From: Sneathiellales bacterium
GTDB taxonomy: Bacteria > Pseudomonadota > Alphaproteobacteria > Sneathiellales > Sneathiellaceae
Assembly (NCBI GenBank): GCA_022360775.1
Contig: JAKSCD010000396.1
Span: 1 to 36,519, forward strand
DNA: 36,519 bases
Direction: 5' to 3'
Both the position numbers and the translations under genes were made by a program. How positions within the stretch are numbered: the first letter of the stretch is position 1; the number at the start of each line of letters is the position of its first letter. Positions 15,182 through 22,542 of the stretch are shown piece after piece. The notes under the pieces were generated by a model. That model did no database searches and was not told the DNA's origin. It saw only the letters and a program-made list of their open reading frames with translations.

Positions 15182-16564
15182 ATGGCACGCAGACGCAATG
15201 GACAACGCGCCAATTATGAAATCTGGCCAGGCTTTGTTGATGCCCTGACAACCCTTTTGCTTGTCATTATCTTTCTGCTCGTGGTCTTTGTTCTATCTCA
15301 GTTTTTCCTTTCACAAGCTCTCTCCGGCCGTGATGCGGCTCTTGAAAAACTGAACCAACAAGTGAATGAACTCGCAGATCTCCTGGCGCTGGAACGGCAA
15401 TCCAATGTGGAACTGCAGCAGGAGATCTCGTCCCTTACCATTGATCTTTCTAAATCCAATCAGGAACGTGACGCTGCGATTATCAGGCTGGATACGGTTA
15501 CTGCCCGTGCTCTGGAAGCCGAGGGAGAGAGAGACGAACTCACAGTTCTTTTACGCAAACAGGAAGAAAAAACCTCTGAAACGGAAGAAGAACTTAAAAA
15601 AGCGGAAGAGCGGATCAAGGCCGGAGAAGAAGCAATTGCCGTTAATCTGAAGGAAATTGAAAGCCTGAAAAGGGATATCGAGAGCCTGAAGAAAGTCCGA
15701 GAAGAGCTGGAAGCGAGCGTGAGTAAACTTGCCGGTAAAATCTCCGAGAAGGAAGTTGAAATCGGCGAGTTGCGGGACCGCAGCAAGGAGCTAGAAGCAC
15801 GCCTCGCCGAAACGTCGGAGAAAACTGTCCTTGCCCAGAAGGAAATTAAGGATCGGGATATTCGTCTGGCTGAGCTTCAGACGCTTTATTTGCAAACGCA
15901 GGATGCCCTGACAGAAGAAGAAAAAATCTCTATCGAGGCGAAAGCCCAGGTAGAACTCCTTAACGCCCAGCTTAAAACACTGCGCGAGCAACTGGCAAAA
16001 ATCGAAACCGCACTCGAAGCGTCAGAGGCAAAAGACAAAGAACAGAAAGCACAGATTGCCGACCTTGGAAAAAGGCTGAACCAGGCGCTTGCTCAAAAAG
16101 TGCAGGAGTTACAGCAATATCGGTCCAATTTCTTTGGTCAGCTTCGAAAAGTTCTTAAAAATCGCCCGGGTATCAGCGTCGTTGGGGATCGTTTTGTTTT
16201 CCAGTCAGAAGTTCTGTTTGGACTGGGAGAAGCTGAACTGGGCCAGCAGGGGCGTGAAAATATGGCCGCATTTGCCAAAACCCTTCTGGAAATTTCCAAC
16301 TCTATTCCGGATGAAATTGACTGGGTCCTGCGCGTTGATGGTCATACAGATCGCCAACCTATCAAAACGGCACGCTTTCCCTCCAACTGGGAGCTTTCAA
16401 TTGCACGGGCGTTGTCTGTTACAAAATATCTGATTGCACGCGGTGTGCCACCGGAGAGGCTTGCTCCGACCGGTTTTGGTGAGTTCCAGCCGCTTGATCC
16501 TCGCGAAGATGAAATCGCTTACCTTCGAAACCGACGGATCGAACTGAAACTCACTGAGCGGTAA
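15182..16564 (+). CDS. MotB-like stator subunit with long coiled coil and OmpA domain
   Basis: A 460-residue protein with one N-terminal transmembrane helix, WPGFVDALTTLLLVIIFLLV, in which Asp20 sits where MotB has its proton-accepting aspartate (D32 in E. coli). Residues about 50-315 form a nearly unbroken heptad-rich coiled coil of about 265 residues. Residues about 318-460 are an OmpA/MotB peptidoglycan-binding domain: VDGHTDRQPI, FPSNWELSIARALSV and RNRRIELKL. Flagellar MotB has only a short plug and linker there, so this is not the flagellar stator in standard form. The protein is the natural partner of the upstream ExbB/MotA-type subunit. The gene ends 8 bases from the convergent CoA-transferase stop, with no evident terminator hairpin between them. 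Confidence 0.93.
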   Translation: MARRRNGQRANYEIWPGFVDALTTLLLVIIFLLVVFVLSQFFLSQALSGRDAALEKLNQQVNELADLLALERQSNVELQQEISSLTIDLSKSNQERDAAIIRLDTVTARALEAEGERDELTVLLRKQEEKTSETEEELKKAEERIKAGEEAIAVNLKEIESLKRDIESLKKVREELEASVSKLAGKISEKEVEIGELRDRSKELEARLAETSEKTVLAQKEIKDRDIRLAELQTLYLQTQDALTEEEKISIEAKAQVELLNAQLKTLREQLAKIETALEASEAKDKEQKAQIADLGKRLNQALAQKVQELQQYRSNFFGQLRKVLKNRPGISVVGDRFVFQSEVLFGLGEAELGQQGRENMAAFAKTLLEISNSIPDEIDWVLRVDGHTDRQPIKTARFPSNWELSIARALSVTKYLIARGVPPERLAPTGFGEFQPLDPREDEIAYLRNRRIELKLTER

Positions 16565-16572
16565 TCTGTCAC

Positions 16573-17760
16573 CTAGCCTTTAAGTTTCACCAGGCCATTT
16601 TCAGCCATTGAGGCAATGGAATCGTCTTCATATCCAAGCTCGGCCATGAGCTCAGCAGTATGCTCACCAAGCTCTGGCGCTAGCTTGAAATCCTCTTGAT
16701 CGGAAGCTTCAAACTGAGCAGCAGGTCTGGCCTGACGGATTTCTCCGTAACCTGGAAACTCAAGCTGCTGAATAGATTGATTGACCTGGACCTGTTCATG
16801 ACCCAATAAGTCATCTCGCATCAGAATGGGCGCACATGGCACATCTTCCGCATCCAGACGGTCCAGCAAGGCTTCGCTTTCCCATTTGGCGATTTCATCC
16901 GTGATGATCTGCATCCGGAGATCTGCATGCTTATAACGATCAAGCGCGGTTTTAAATCTTGGATCCTCGCTTAATTCCGGTCTCCCAAAAGCACGGCACA
17001 TTCCCGCCCATTCTGAATCAGCAATCGCAAGCGTGGTGATATAGCCATCTTTGGTTTCAAAAACCGGTTCAAGCGCTCCCAGGCTTTTGGTCGTATCAAT
17101 ATCGAAATCTTCATATGTCAAACTGGCCATTCCTTCAGGCCAGAAGAAGGAAAGCATGCTGTCGAGCATGGAAAGCTTGATATGTTGCCCCTCCCCCTTC
17201 TTCTCACGTACATAAAGAGCGGTCGAAATCGCCTGCGCGGCGGTCAGAGAGGTAATCTTGTCGGCAACGATCAATTTGATCAGCCGTGGCCTTCTTGTGC
17301 CTTTATCCGCCTGAATATCTGCTGCACCAGACAGGGCCTGAATGACAGAGTCATATACCCGTTTTTGAGCATAAGGCCCTTTTTCACCAAACCCGCTAAT
17401 GGAAACATAAATCAGTTTCTTATTACGCTTTCGAACATCTTCAGCTGAAAAGCCCATTTTTTCAATGGCGCCCGGGCGAAAATTCTGGATCAGGATATCT
17501 GCCGTATCAATCAGTTTCCAGAGAACCTCTTTGCCCTCGTCTGACTTAAGGTCCAGTGAAATGGATCTTTTCCCACGATTACACGAGAAAAACATGGGAT
17601 TAACCCCGTAATGGGAGGATCGAACATGACGCATCTGCTCGCCGTGAATAGGTTCAACCTTTATGACATCCGCACCCTGATCCCCAAGAATTGTGGCTGC
17701 AACCGGGCCGGAAACCATCGTCGTTAAATCCAGCACCCTGATCCCTTCTAAAAGATCCAT
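16573..17760 (-). CDS. CaiB/BaiF family (family III) CoA transferase
   Basis: A 395-residue class III CoA transferase, which moves CoA between carboxylic acids through an aspartyl-CoA-type intermediate. N-terminal LEGIRVLDLTTMVSGPVAA and GADVIKVEPIHGEQMR are family hallmarks, as are SCNRGKRSISLDLK and LIQNFRPGAIEKMG. The nucleophile is expected at Asp167 in KLIVADKITSLTAAQAI, equivalent to Asp169 of formyl-CoA transferase. The substrate cannot be told from the sequence; carnitine, formate/oxalate, succinate and bile-acid acyl groups are all used within the family. The ATG at 17760 is the family start. It stands alone on the minus strand, 116 bases downstream of the ABC exporter gene, and converges on the envelope trio. 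Confidence 0.94.
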   Translation of the reverse strand: MDLLEGIRVLDLTTMVSGPVAATILGDQGADVIKVEPIHGEQMRHVRSSHYGVNPMFFSCNRGKRSISLDLKSDEGKEVLWKLIDTADILIQNFRPGAIEKMGFSAEDVRKRNKKLIYVSISGFGEKGPYAQKRVYDSVIQALSGAADIQADKGTRRPRLIKLIVADKITSLTAAQAISTALYVREKKGEGQHIKLSMLDSMLSFFWPEGMASLTYEDFDIDTTKSLGALEPVFETKDGYITTLAIADSEWAGMCRAFGRPELSEDPRFKTALDRYKHADLRMQIITDEIAKWESEALLDRLDAEDVPCAPILMRDDLLGHEQVQVNQSIQQLEFPGYGEIRQARPAAQFEASDQEDFKLAPELGEHTAELMAELGYEDDSIASMAENGLVKLKG

Positions 17761-17876
17761 AGTCTTTATCCTTCTTTTTATTTTTTGTTTAAGACGGAAA
17801 TGGGCGGATTGAATCTCTTCTTAAAGAGAGCCTTTCCCGTCAGAATTGGATGTCTAGGATTAGACAGAGGGGTACC

Positions 17877-19706
17877 CTATACGATCAGGGCTTCGCGGCC
17901 AATATCAAATTGTAGCCGGGCCAGTTTCGCATAGAGACCTCCCTGCTGCATCAACTCTTCATGAGTTCCCTGCGTCAACACCCGCCCGTTATCCATAACA
18001 ATAATCCTGTCGGCATTCAGGACTGTCGCCAGGCGATGCGCTATAACAAGGGTCGTCCGCCCTTTCATCAAATTCTCGAGCGCCTGCTGTACGAGCTGTT
18101 CGCTTTGCGCATCAAGAGCTGAAGTTGCTTCATCCAGAAGCAGGATCTCAGGATCTCGCAAAATGGCCCTGGCGATTGCAATTCGCTGACGCTGGCCACC
18201 GGAAAGCTTGATCCCTCGTTCGCCGAACTCTGTTTGAAAACCCTCAGGAAGGTCCTCGATAAAGTCGCAGGCAGCTGCTTTTGCCGCCGCCCTTACCTCA
18301 TCTTCATTCGCATCGGGGCGGCCATACAGAATGTTAGCAAAAGCAGTATCAGCAAATATGATCGGATCTTGCGGGACGAGCCCTGTAAGGGTGCGCACAG
18401 CTGAAGGATCTGCCTGGGCGATATCAGCACCGTTAATTCTTATTGTTCCGAGCTGCGGATCATAGAAACGAAGCAGCATCTGGAAAACTGTTGATTTCCC
18501 CGCGCCGCTCGGACCGACAATCGCAACTGTTTCCCCTGGCGTGATACTCAGCGAAAAATCATTGAGCGCAGGCATATCTTTTCGCGATGGATAATGGAAC
18601 TGAACATTCTCGAACATAATCGGTTCAGTCAGTTTTTCAGGGATCATGACTGGATTTTCCGGAGCCCGGATATCCGGCTCTTCCCGGAGGAGTTCCAGCA
18701 ATCTTTCGGAGGCGCCTGCGGCCCGCTGAATTTCTCCCCAGACTTCACTTAATGAACCCAAAGACCCTGCAACAACAATTGCATAAAAAACAAAAGACCC
18801 GAGTGTTCCCGGAGACATATTGTTATTGACCACATCCCGCGCGCCAATCCACAAAACCAGGTCAATGGCACCAAATACCAGTAAAATCACCAGACCGGTC
18901 AACCAGGCACGGGCACGAATTCGGGTGATTGCTATTCGAAAACTCTCTTCCACATCCTCGGCAAAATTCCTGCTGTCATGTGCTTCATGCGTATAAGCCT
19001 GCGTGGTTTGAATGGATCGAAGGGTTTCATCTGCCCTCGCACTTACTTTTGCAATACTGTCCTGGTTTTTCCGGCTCAGTTTTCTCACCTGACGGCCGAA
19101 GACAATGATCGGAACAACGATACAGGGGACAACCAGAAGCACCATGCCCGCCAGCTTGGGGCTTGTATAGATGAGCAGAGCCAGTCCACCAATAAAGGAA
19201 AGGAAATTCCGCAAAGCCACAGATACAGATGATCCAACGACCGTCTGGATAAGTGTTGTATCTGTTGTGAGCCGGGAAAGAACTTCTCCTGTACGCGTGA
19301 TCTCGAAAAAGGAGGGACTAAGCTTCAGAATATGATCAAAAACAGAGCGCCTTATATCCGCAACCACGCGCTCACCAATCCATGAGACCAGATAATATCG
19401 GGTGAAGGAGGCCACAGCCAGCAGCGCCACAACAGCCATAAGACCGATAAAGAACTGATCGAGATCTTCTGTCCCCGATGAAAATCCGTGATCCAGCAGC
19501 AAACGGACGGCCTGACCGATTAACAAAAGGGCTGCGGACGCAAAGACCAGGGCAATGAGCGCACCGATAACCTGCTTTTTATAGGGAAGAACGAATCGCA
19601 GCAGGTTTTTAAGTCGCTGTGCAACCTGCCGTGAGGAAGGTTTTTCGCCATTTTCTTCAACATTGACGGTTGAGATATCAGTCACAGTTTCCCTTTCCGA
19701 CCGCAC
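17877..19706 (-). CDS. MsbA-related ABC exporter, fused permease/ATPase
   Basis: A 609-residue half-transporter that would act as a homodimer in the inner membrane. After a short cytoplasmic N-terminus the transmembrane domain has hydrophobic segments at about 44-70, 86-108, 160-180, 186-205, 268-290 and 303-320. The nucleotide-binding domain follows: Walker A GPSGAGKS (398-405), Q-loop LVPQDP, signature LSGGQRQRIA (501-510), Walker B ILLLDEATSALD and the switch His in VIAHRLATV. It resembles the MsbA-related subfamily common in alphaproteobacteria, but the substrate (lipid, drug or other) is not known. The first start is a GTG at 19706 with GAGGG upstream; a second GTG, seven codons in and preceded by GGGAA, is equally possible. 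It is transcribed divergently from rpmE. Confidence 0.93.
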   Translation of the reverse strand: MRSERETVTDISTVNVEENGEKPSSRQVAQRLKNLLRFVLPYKKQVIGALIALVFASAALLLIGQAVRLLLDHGFSSGTEDLDQFFIGLMAVVALLAVASFTRYYLVSWIGERVVADIRRSVFDHILKLSPSFFEITRTGEVLSRLTTDTTLIQTVVGSSVSVALRNFLSFIGGLALLIYTSPKLAGMVLLVVPCIVVPIIVFGRQVRKLSRKNQDSIAKVSARADETLRSIQTTQAYTHEAHDSRNFAEDVEESFRIAITRIRARAWLTGLVILLVFGAIDLVLWIGARDVVNNNMSPGTLGSFVFYAIVVAGSLGSLSEVWGEIQRAAGASERLLELLREEPDIRAPENPVMIPEKLTEPIMFENVQFHYPSRKDMPALNDFSLSITPGETVAIVGPSGAGKSTVFQMLLRFYDPQLGTIRINGADIAQADPSAVRTLTGLVPQDPIIFADTAFANILYGRPDANEDEVRAAAKAAACDFIEDLPEGFQTEFGERGIKLSGGQRQRIAIARAILRDPEILLLDEATSALDAQSEQLVQQALENLMKGRTTLVIAHRLATVLNADRIIVMDNGRVLTQGTHEELMQQGGLYAKLARLQFDIGREALIV

Positions 19707-19774
19707 TTTTCTGCCCTCGATTTAAACCCGGACGCGTTTTTTGCAAGAAAATTCGTAAAATGACACATCTACAC

Positions 19775-19803
19775 TTGCCACACCGGCCAAGCTTTTATAT
19801 AAG
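19775..19803 (+). promoter_or_regulatory. Sigma-70-type promoter of rpmE
   Basis: TTGCCA (19775-19780) and TATAAG (19798-19803) are separated by exactly 17 bases, each one mismatch from the E. coli consensus. The predicted start near 19810 gives a leader of about 40 bases before the rpmE ATG, which has GAGG at 19841-19844. Confidence 0.75.
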
Positions 19804-19848
19804 GCGCGCTTAGCGAATTTACTGCATCCCCAATTGGGTAGAGGCGAT

Positions 19849-20070
19849 ATGAAAAAAGATACACATCCAGATTACCACACCATCACAGTCGAAATGACTG
19901 ATGGTTCAACTTTTGAAACCCGTTCCACATATGGTGCTGAAGGGGATGTTCTGAAGCTCGATATCGATGTGAAATCCCACCCGGCATGGACTGGTGGTCA
20001 GCAGCGTGTTCGTGAAGATGGCCGTGTTGCGAAATTCAACAAGCGTTTCTCTGGCTTCGGTCTTAAATAA
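19849..20070 (+). CDS. rpmE: 50S ribosomal protein bL31
   Basis: Ribosomal protein bL31 of 73 residues, which bridges the large and small subunits. It begins [20 protein letters not shown] and contains the alphaproteobacterial signature [25 protein letters not shown]. It contains no cysteine, so it is the zinc-independent form rather than the CxxC zinc-binding one. The start at 19849 is chosen for its GAGG ribosome binding site and family N-terminus; an in-frame TTG 15 bases upstream has no support. It is a single-gene unit with its own good promoter and a strong terminator just before the convergent rcdA-like gene. Confidence 0.97.
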   Translation: MKKDTHPDYHTITVEMTDGSTFETRSTYGAEGDVLKLDIDVKSHPAWTGGQQRVREDGRVAKFNKRFSGFGLK

Positions 20071-20091
20071 GATCATTCAGATTGAAACGAA

Positions 20092-20119
20092 GAAGGCGCC
20101 TGATCGGGCGCCTTTTTTA
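20092..20119 (+). terminator. Intrinsic terminator of rpmE
   Basis: AAGGCGCC (20093-20100) pairs with GGCGCCTT (20107-20114) across a 6-base loop and runs into TTTTTTA. It lies about 25 bases after the rpmE stop. The mirror A-tract may let it also act on the convergent rcdA-like transcript. Confidence 0.88.
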
Positions 20120-20136
20120 TTGTCCTGATGACAAAG

Positions 20137-20586
20137 TTAATGTTCCTGCTGCGCTTCATAATTTTCGCGGGACTGGCGATCCAGCCGCTCGATGCGACGG
20201 TAAAGGGCCTCACTTCGATCAAGCAAAGAGACAAGCCCTTGCGGCAGTAAATGAATGTCTTCTGATTCTTCATCCGGCAGACAGGTTTCCTGATATTGCA
20301 GATGGCACTCGGCTGCCTGCCCTTCCTCTGCAGAAATCTCACCTTCCAGAACAGCTCGCTGATACATCAGCCAGGACATTGCTTCAGTAAGGCGCGTTGT
20401 CAGTCGCAGCGATTCAGTCGCATAACAAAAACTTCCCTCACCTGACAGCTCTCGCACTGCCATACGTCCCGGACCAAGGAGATATTCTCTGGCCTCCAGA
20501 ACAAGATGAAGTGCTTCATCATATGTGCGGGAGAAGAAAATAGTACCTGTTCCTGCTGAAAGCGTTTCCTGAGGTCCGCTGCTCAT
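20137..20586 (-). CDS. rcdA: DUF1465 family protein, RcdA-like
   Basis: A 149-residue cytoplasmic, mostly helical protein of the DUF1465 family. Typical features are TIFFSRTYDEALHLVLEAREYL, MAVRELSGEGSFCYATESLRLTTRLTEAMSWLMYQRAV and EGEISAEEGQAAE. The Caulobacter member RcdA is an adaptor that, with CpdR and PopA, helps ClpXP degrade the cell-cycle regulator CtrA. RcdA is restricted to alphaproteobacteria, which supports the placement of this genome. It is monocistronic here, convergent with rpmE and divergent from hsp20. That the Caulobacter role is kept is an inference, because some alphaproteobacteria lack parts of that pathway. Confidence 0.85.
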   Translation of the reverse strand: MSSGPQETLSAGTGTIFFSRTYDEALHLVLEAREYLLGPGRMAVRELSGEGSFCYATESLRLTTRLTEAMSWLMYQRAVLEGEISAEEGQAAECHLQYQETCLPDEESEDIHLLPQGLVSLLDRSEALYRRIERLDRQSRENYEAQQEH

Positions 20587-20655
20587 TACTTTCCTTCCAT
20601 CTCATTTCCCTCAGAAGTCTATAGGATTAAGTGTTAATTTTCTCTGTTTTTTCGT

Positions 20656-20683
20656 CTTGAATGACCATCTGTCACACCTATAT
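20656..20683 (+). promoter_or_regulatory. Sigma-32 (RpoH)-like promoter of hsp20
   Basis: CTTGAAT (20656-20662) and CCTATAT (20677-20683) match the alphaproteobacterial heat-shock pattern CTTG-N17/18-CYTATMT: 17 bases separate CTTG and CCTATAT. The expected start near 20690 places the transcript end right at the first leader hairpin. Because the alphaproteobacterial housekeeping consensus (CTTGAC-N17-CTATAT) is similar, recognition by sigma-70 cannot be excluded. Confidence 0.65.
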
Positions 20684-20690
20684 GCAAATT

Positions 20691-20780
20691 ACAGGAGCCG
20701 AAATCGGGCCTGTATATCATTCATTGTTCAGCCGCCCAGCGGGGGACATACGCACATATTGCTCTGAAGGAGGATAGCTT
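20691..20780 (+). promoter_or_regulatory. Candidate ROSE-type RNA thermometer in the hsp20 leader
   Basis: The 90-base leader folds by eye into three hairpins. The first is ACAGG-AG-CCG-AAAT-CGG-G-CCTGT (20691-20713). The second is CCGC-CCA-GCGG (20732-20742). The third places TTGCT (20759-20763) opposite the Shine-Dalgarno AGGAG (20768-20772) with a CTGA loop. TTGCT facing AGGA(G), including the G-G opposition, is the defining 3' element of ROSE thermometers, which control small heat-shock genes in alpha- and gammaproteobacteria. Heat would melt the pairing and expose the ribosome binding site. Confidence 0.7.
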
Positions 20781-21227
20781 ATGCGTCATCTTGATTTTAC
20801 ACCCTTAATGCGTTCTACAATTGGTTTTGATCGAATTGGACAGCTTTTTGAAGGCCTTGAACAGGCCTCTGCAGCGGATAAATTCCCCCCTTACAACATT
20901 GTCAAAAGAGATCAGGACAACTACCAGATTACAATGGCTGTTGCCGGTTTCTCTGAAGATGATATCGAAATTACAGCAACACAGAATTCCCTAAAGATTA
21001 CAGGTAAATCTGCGGCAGAAGAGGATACGGCTGAATATCTTCATAAAGGAATTGCGGGCCGCGCCTTCACCCAGAATTTTGAACTTGCCGATACCATCAA
21101 GGTTACCGGTGCCAGCATGACCAACGGACTATTGCATATTGAGTTGCAACGCGAGGTTCCTGAAGCCCTGAAACCAAGGACAATCGAGATCCAGAAGCAA
21201 AAGCTTCTCCAGGAAAAAGCCGCGTAA
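20781..21227 (+). CDS. Small heat-shock protein, Hsp20/IbpA family
   Basis: A 148-residue alpha-crystallin-type chaperone that holds unfolding proteins without ATP. The N-terminus MRHLDFTPLMRSTIGFDRI and PPYNIVKRDQDNYQITMAVAGF match the IbpA/HspH class of alphaproteobacteria. The alpha-crystallin domain spans about 38-130 with EDDIEITATQNSLKITGK and the conserved A-x-x-x-N-G-L-L pattern in ASMTNGLLHIELQREVPE. The C-terminal KPRTIEIQ carries the I-x-I motif used in oligomer contacts. It has a strong GAAGGAGG nine bases before the ATG, embedded in a ROSE-like leader. A single-gene unit, it ends in a terminator shared with the convergent thioesterase gene. Confidence 0.95.
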   Translation: MRHLDFTPLMRSTIGFDRIGQLFEGLEQASAADKFPPYNIVKRDQDNYQITMAVAGFSEDDIEITATQNSLKITGKSAAEEDTAEYLHKGIAGRAFTQNFELADTIKVTGASMTNGLLHIELQREVPEALKPRTIEIQKQKLLQEKAA

Positions 21228-21245
21228 AGATTTACTCAGCTCAAT

Positions 21246-21275
21246 AAAGGCGCGCGAGAAGGCGCGCCTTTTTAT
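21246..21275. terminator. Bidirectional terminator between hsp20 and the thioesterase gene
   Basis: AAAGGCGCGC (21246-21255) and GCGCGCCTTT (21262-21271) form a perfect 10-bp stem with a 6-base loop, followed by a T-run on the plus strand and an A-run mirrored on the other side. It lies 18 bases after the hsp20 stop and overlaps the end of the convergent thioesterase gene. Confidence 0.88.
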
Positions 21276-21703
21276 TGCCCGCTTTCGATTTTTTCGATCA
21301 GGTTTCTAATATTGTCAGGAACGCGTACCGTTTTGTGGGTCGTCTGATCTGTCAGAACCCAGATAATTTCGCCGTTGGCAAAACGATCCTCCTGCCCTTT
21401 CTTGAAAATCTCCAAGATGAAGGTAACGGAACTATTGCCGATTGCACCGGTCCTGCAACCCACCTCTATGTCTTCATCAAAAGGGATAGGCTTTTCATAA
21501 TTGACCAGCGATTTTACGAGATGAAAATCGCATCCGGTTTCCTTGACCAGAGCTGAATAGTCAAACTCATCCCGGCGGAGATACTCAGTTATTGCTGTAT
21601 CAAAGTAAGTCAGGTAATGGGCGTTAAAGACGATGCCTTGAGCATCTATTTCTGAATATCTCACTCTGAAATCGTGGAAAAATTTAAAATCTGATCTCGC
21701 CAT
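21272..21703 (-). CDS. Acyl-CoA thioesterase, hotdog fold (YbgC/4HBT-like)
   Basis: A 143-residue hotdog-fold thioesterase. VRYSEIDAQGIVFNAHYLTYFDTAITEYLR (positions 14-43) carries the 4-hydroxybenzoyl-CoA thioesterase/YbgC motif with the expected catalytic Asp20; DIEVGCRTGAIGNSSVTF is the second conserved strand pair. The start at 21703 (MARSDFKFF) is chosen because a longer frame to 21772 would overlap the preceding rfbD gene and has no family support. It begins 8 bases after rfbD on the same strand, so it is the last gene of the rhamnose cluster, though its chemistry has no clear link to dTDP-rhamnose. Its stop lies inside the shared terminator. Confidence 0.9.
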   Translation of the reverse strand: MARSDFKFFHDFRVRYSEIDAQGIVFNAHYLTYFDTAITEYLRRDEFDYSALVKETGCDFHLVKSLVNYEKPIPFDEDIEVGCRTGAIGNSSVTFILEIFKKGQEDRFANGEIIWVLTDQTTHKTVRVPDNIRNLIEKIESGQ

Positions 21704-21711
21704 AATCGTTC

Positions 21712-22542
21712 TTATAGTTCTTGTCGCCAGTCGGGTTGATCTATTCCAAACACAGATTTGATTTTGCTGCAATTCAAAACAGAATTTTGCGGTCTTGTTG
21801 CGGGAGTTGGATAATCCGTTGTCGGAATAGGAAGGACCTCTGTTGTTGGATCTCCTTCAAGAATAGCCGATGCAAACTCGTACCAGCTCACAGAAGGAGA
21901 ACCTGCAAAATGATAGATCCCCCAGTTACAGAATTCCGGATCGTCAACATGAAAGGCTATGGTGAGAAGCGCTTCAGCGATACTCTGCGCGGATGTTGGC
22001 CCGCCTCTTTGATCATTGACCACTGAAACTTGCGATCTTTCCTTTGCCAGGCGTCGCATGGTGGAAACAAAATTCTTCTCCCCGCCAAACACCCAGGCTG
22101 TGCGCAAAATTACATGCCTTGAAAGCACATCCGTTATCGCCTTTTCCCCTTCCCACTTACTTTTGCCGTAAACGCTTAAGGGATTGCAGGGATCGGTCTC
22201 CAGATAAGCGCCTGTTTTCTCGCCATCAAAGACAAAATCAGTTGAGATGTGCAAAAGCGGAATATTTTCTTTAGCCGCAACATCAGCCAGGGTTTTTGGG
22301 CCATCCCGATTTACCGTGTAGGCAGCATCTGCATCCTCTTCCGCCAGGTCTACAGCCGTATAGGCAGCAGCATTGATAATGAGGGTTGCCCCCGTCTCGG
22401 TTACTACTCTCTCAACATCAGCTCGTGAAGAAATATCCAGCTGCTGACGCGTCATCGCAGAGAAAGAAAGCCCCCGCTCTTCTGCTGCAGTCTGAAGAGC
22501 CTCGCCTACCTGTCCGGCAGCACCTGTAATCAGGAGTTTCAT
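21712..22542 (-). CDS. rfbD: dTDP-4-dehydrorhamnose reductase
   Basis: RmlD/RfbD (276 residues) makes the last step of dTDP-L-rhamnose synthesis, NAD(P)H reduction of dTDP-4-dehydrorhamnose. The Rossmann motif is [14 protein letters not shown]; the SDR active site shows [10 protein letters not shown] (Thr101/Asp102) and Tyr125-x3-Lys129 in [23 protein letters not shown] and [19 protein letters not shown] are family marks. It is slightly shorter than the usual 290, ending at QPDWRQEL. The start overlaps the rfbB stop by 4 bases, indicating coupling. The product probably feeds lipopolysaccharide or exopolysaccharide, but no glycosyltransferase is in the window. Confidence 0.95.
   Translation of the reverse strand: MKLLITGAAGQVGEALQTAAEERGLSFSAMTRQQLDISSRADVERVVTETGATLIINAAAYTAVDLAEEDADAAYTVNRDGPKTLADVAAKENIPLLHISTDFVFDGEKTGAYLETDPCNPLSVYGKSKWEGEKAITDVLSRHVILRTAWVFGGEKNFVSTMRRLAKERSQVSVVNDQRGGPTSAQSIAEALLTIAFHVDDPEFCNWGIYHFAGSPSVSWYEFASAILEGDPTTEVLPIPTTDYPTPATRPQNSVLNCSKIKSVFGIDQPDWRQEL

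Noticed and set aside
12872-16564. A Zorya-type anti-phage system, because of the MotA/MotB-like pair
   Set aside because: No ZorC, ZorD or ZorE-like gene adjoins; the next gene is a CaiB-type CoA transferase on the other strand, and the flanks are housekeeping genes rather than a defence island.
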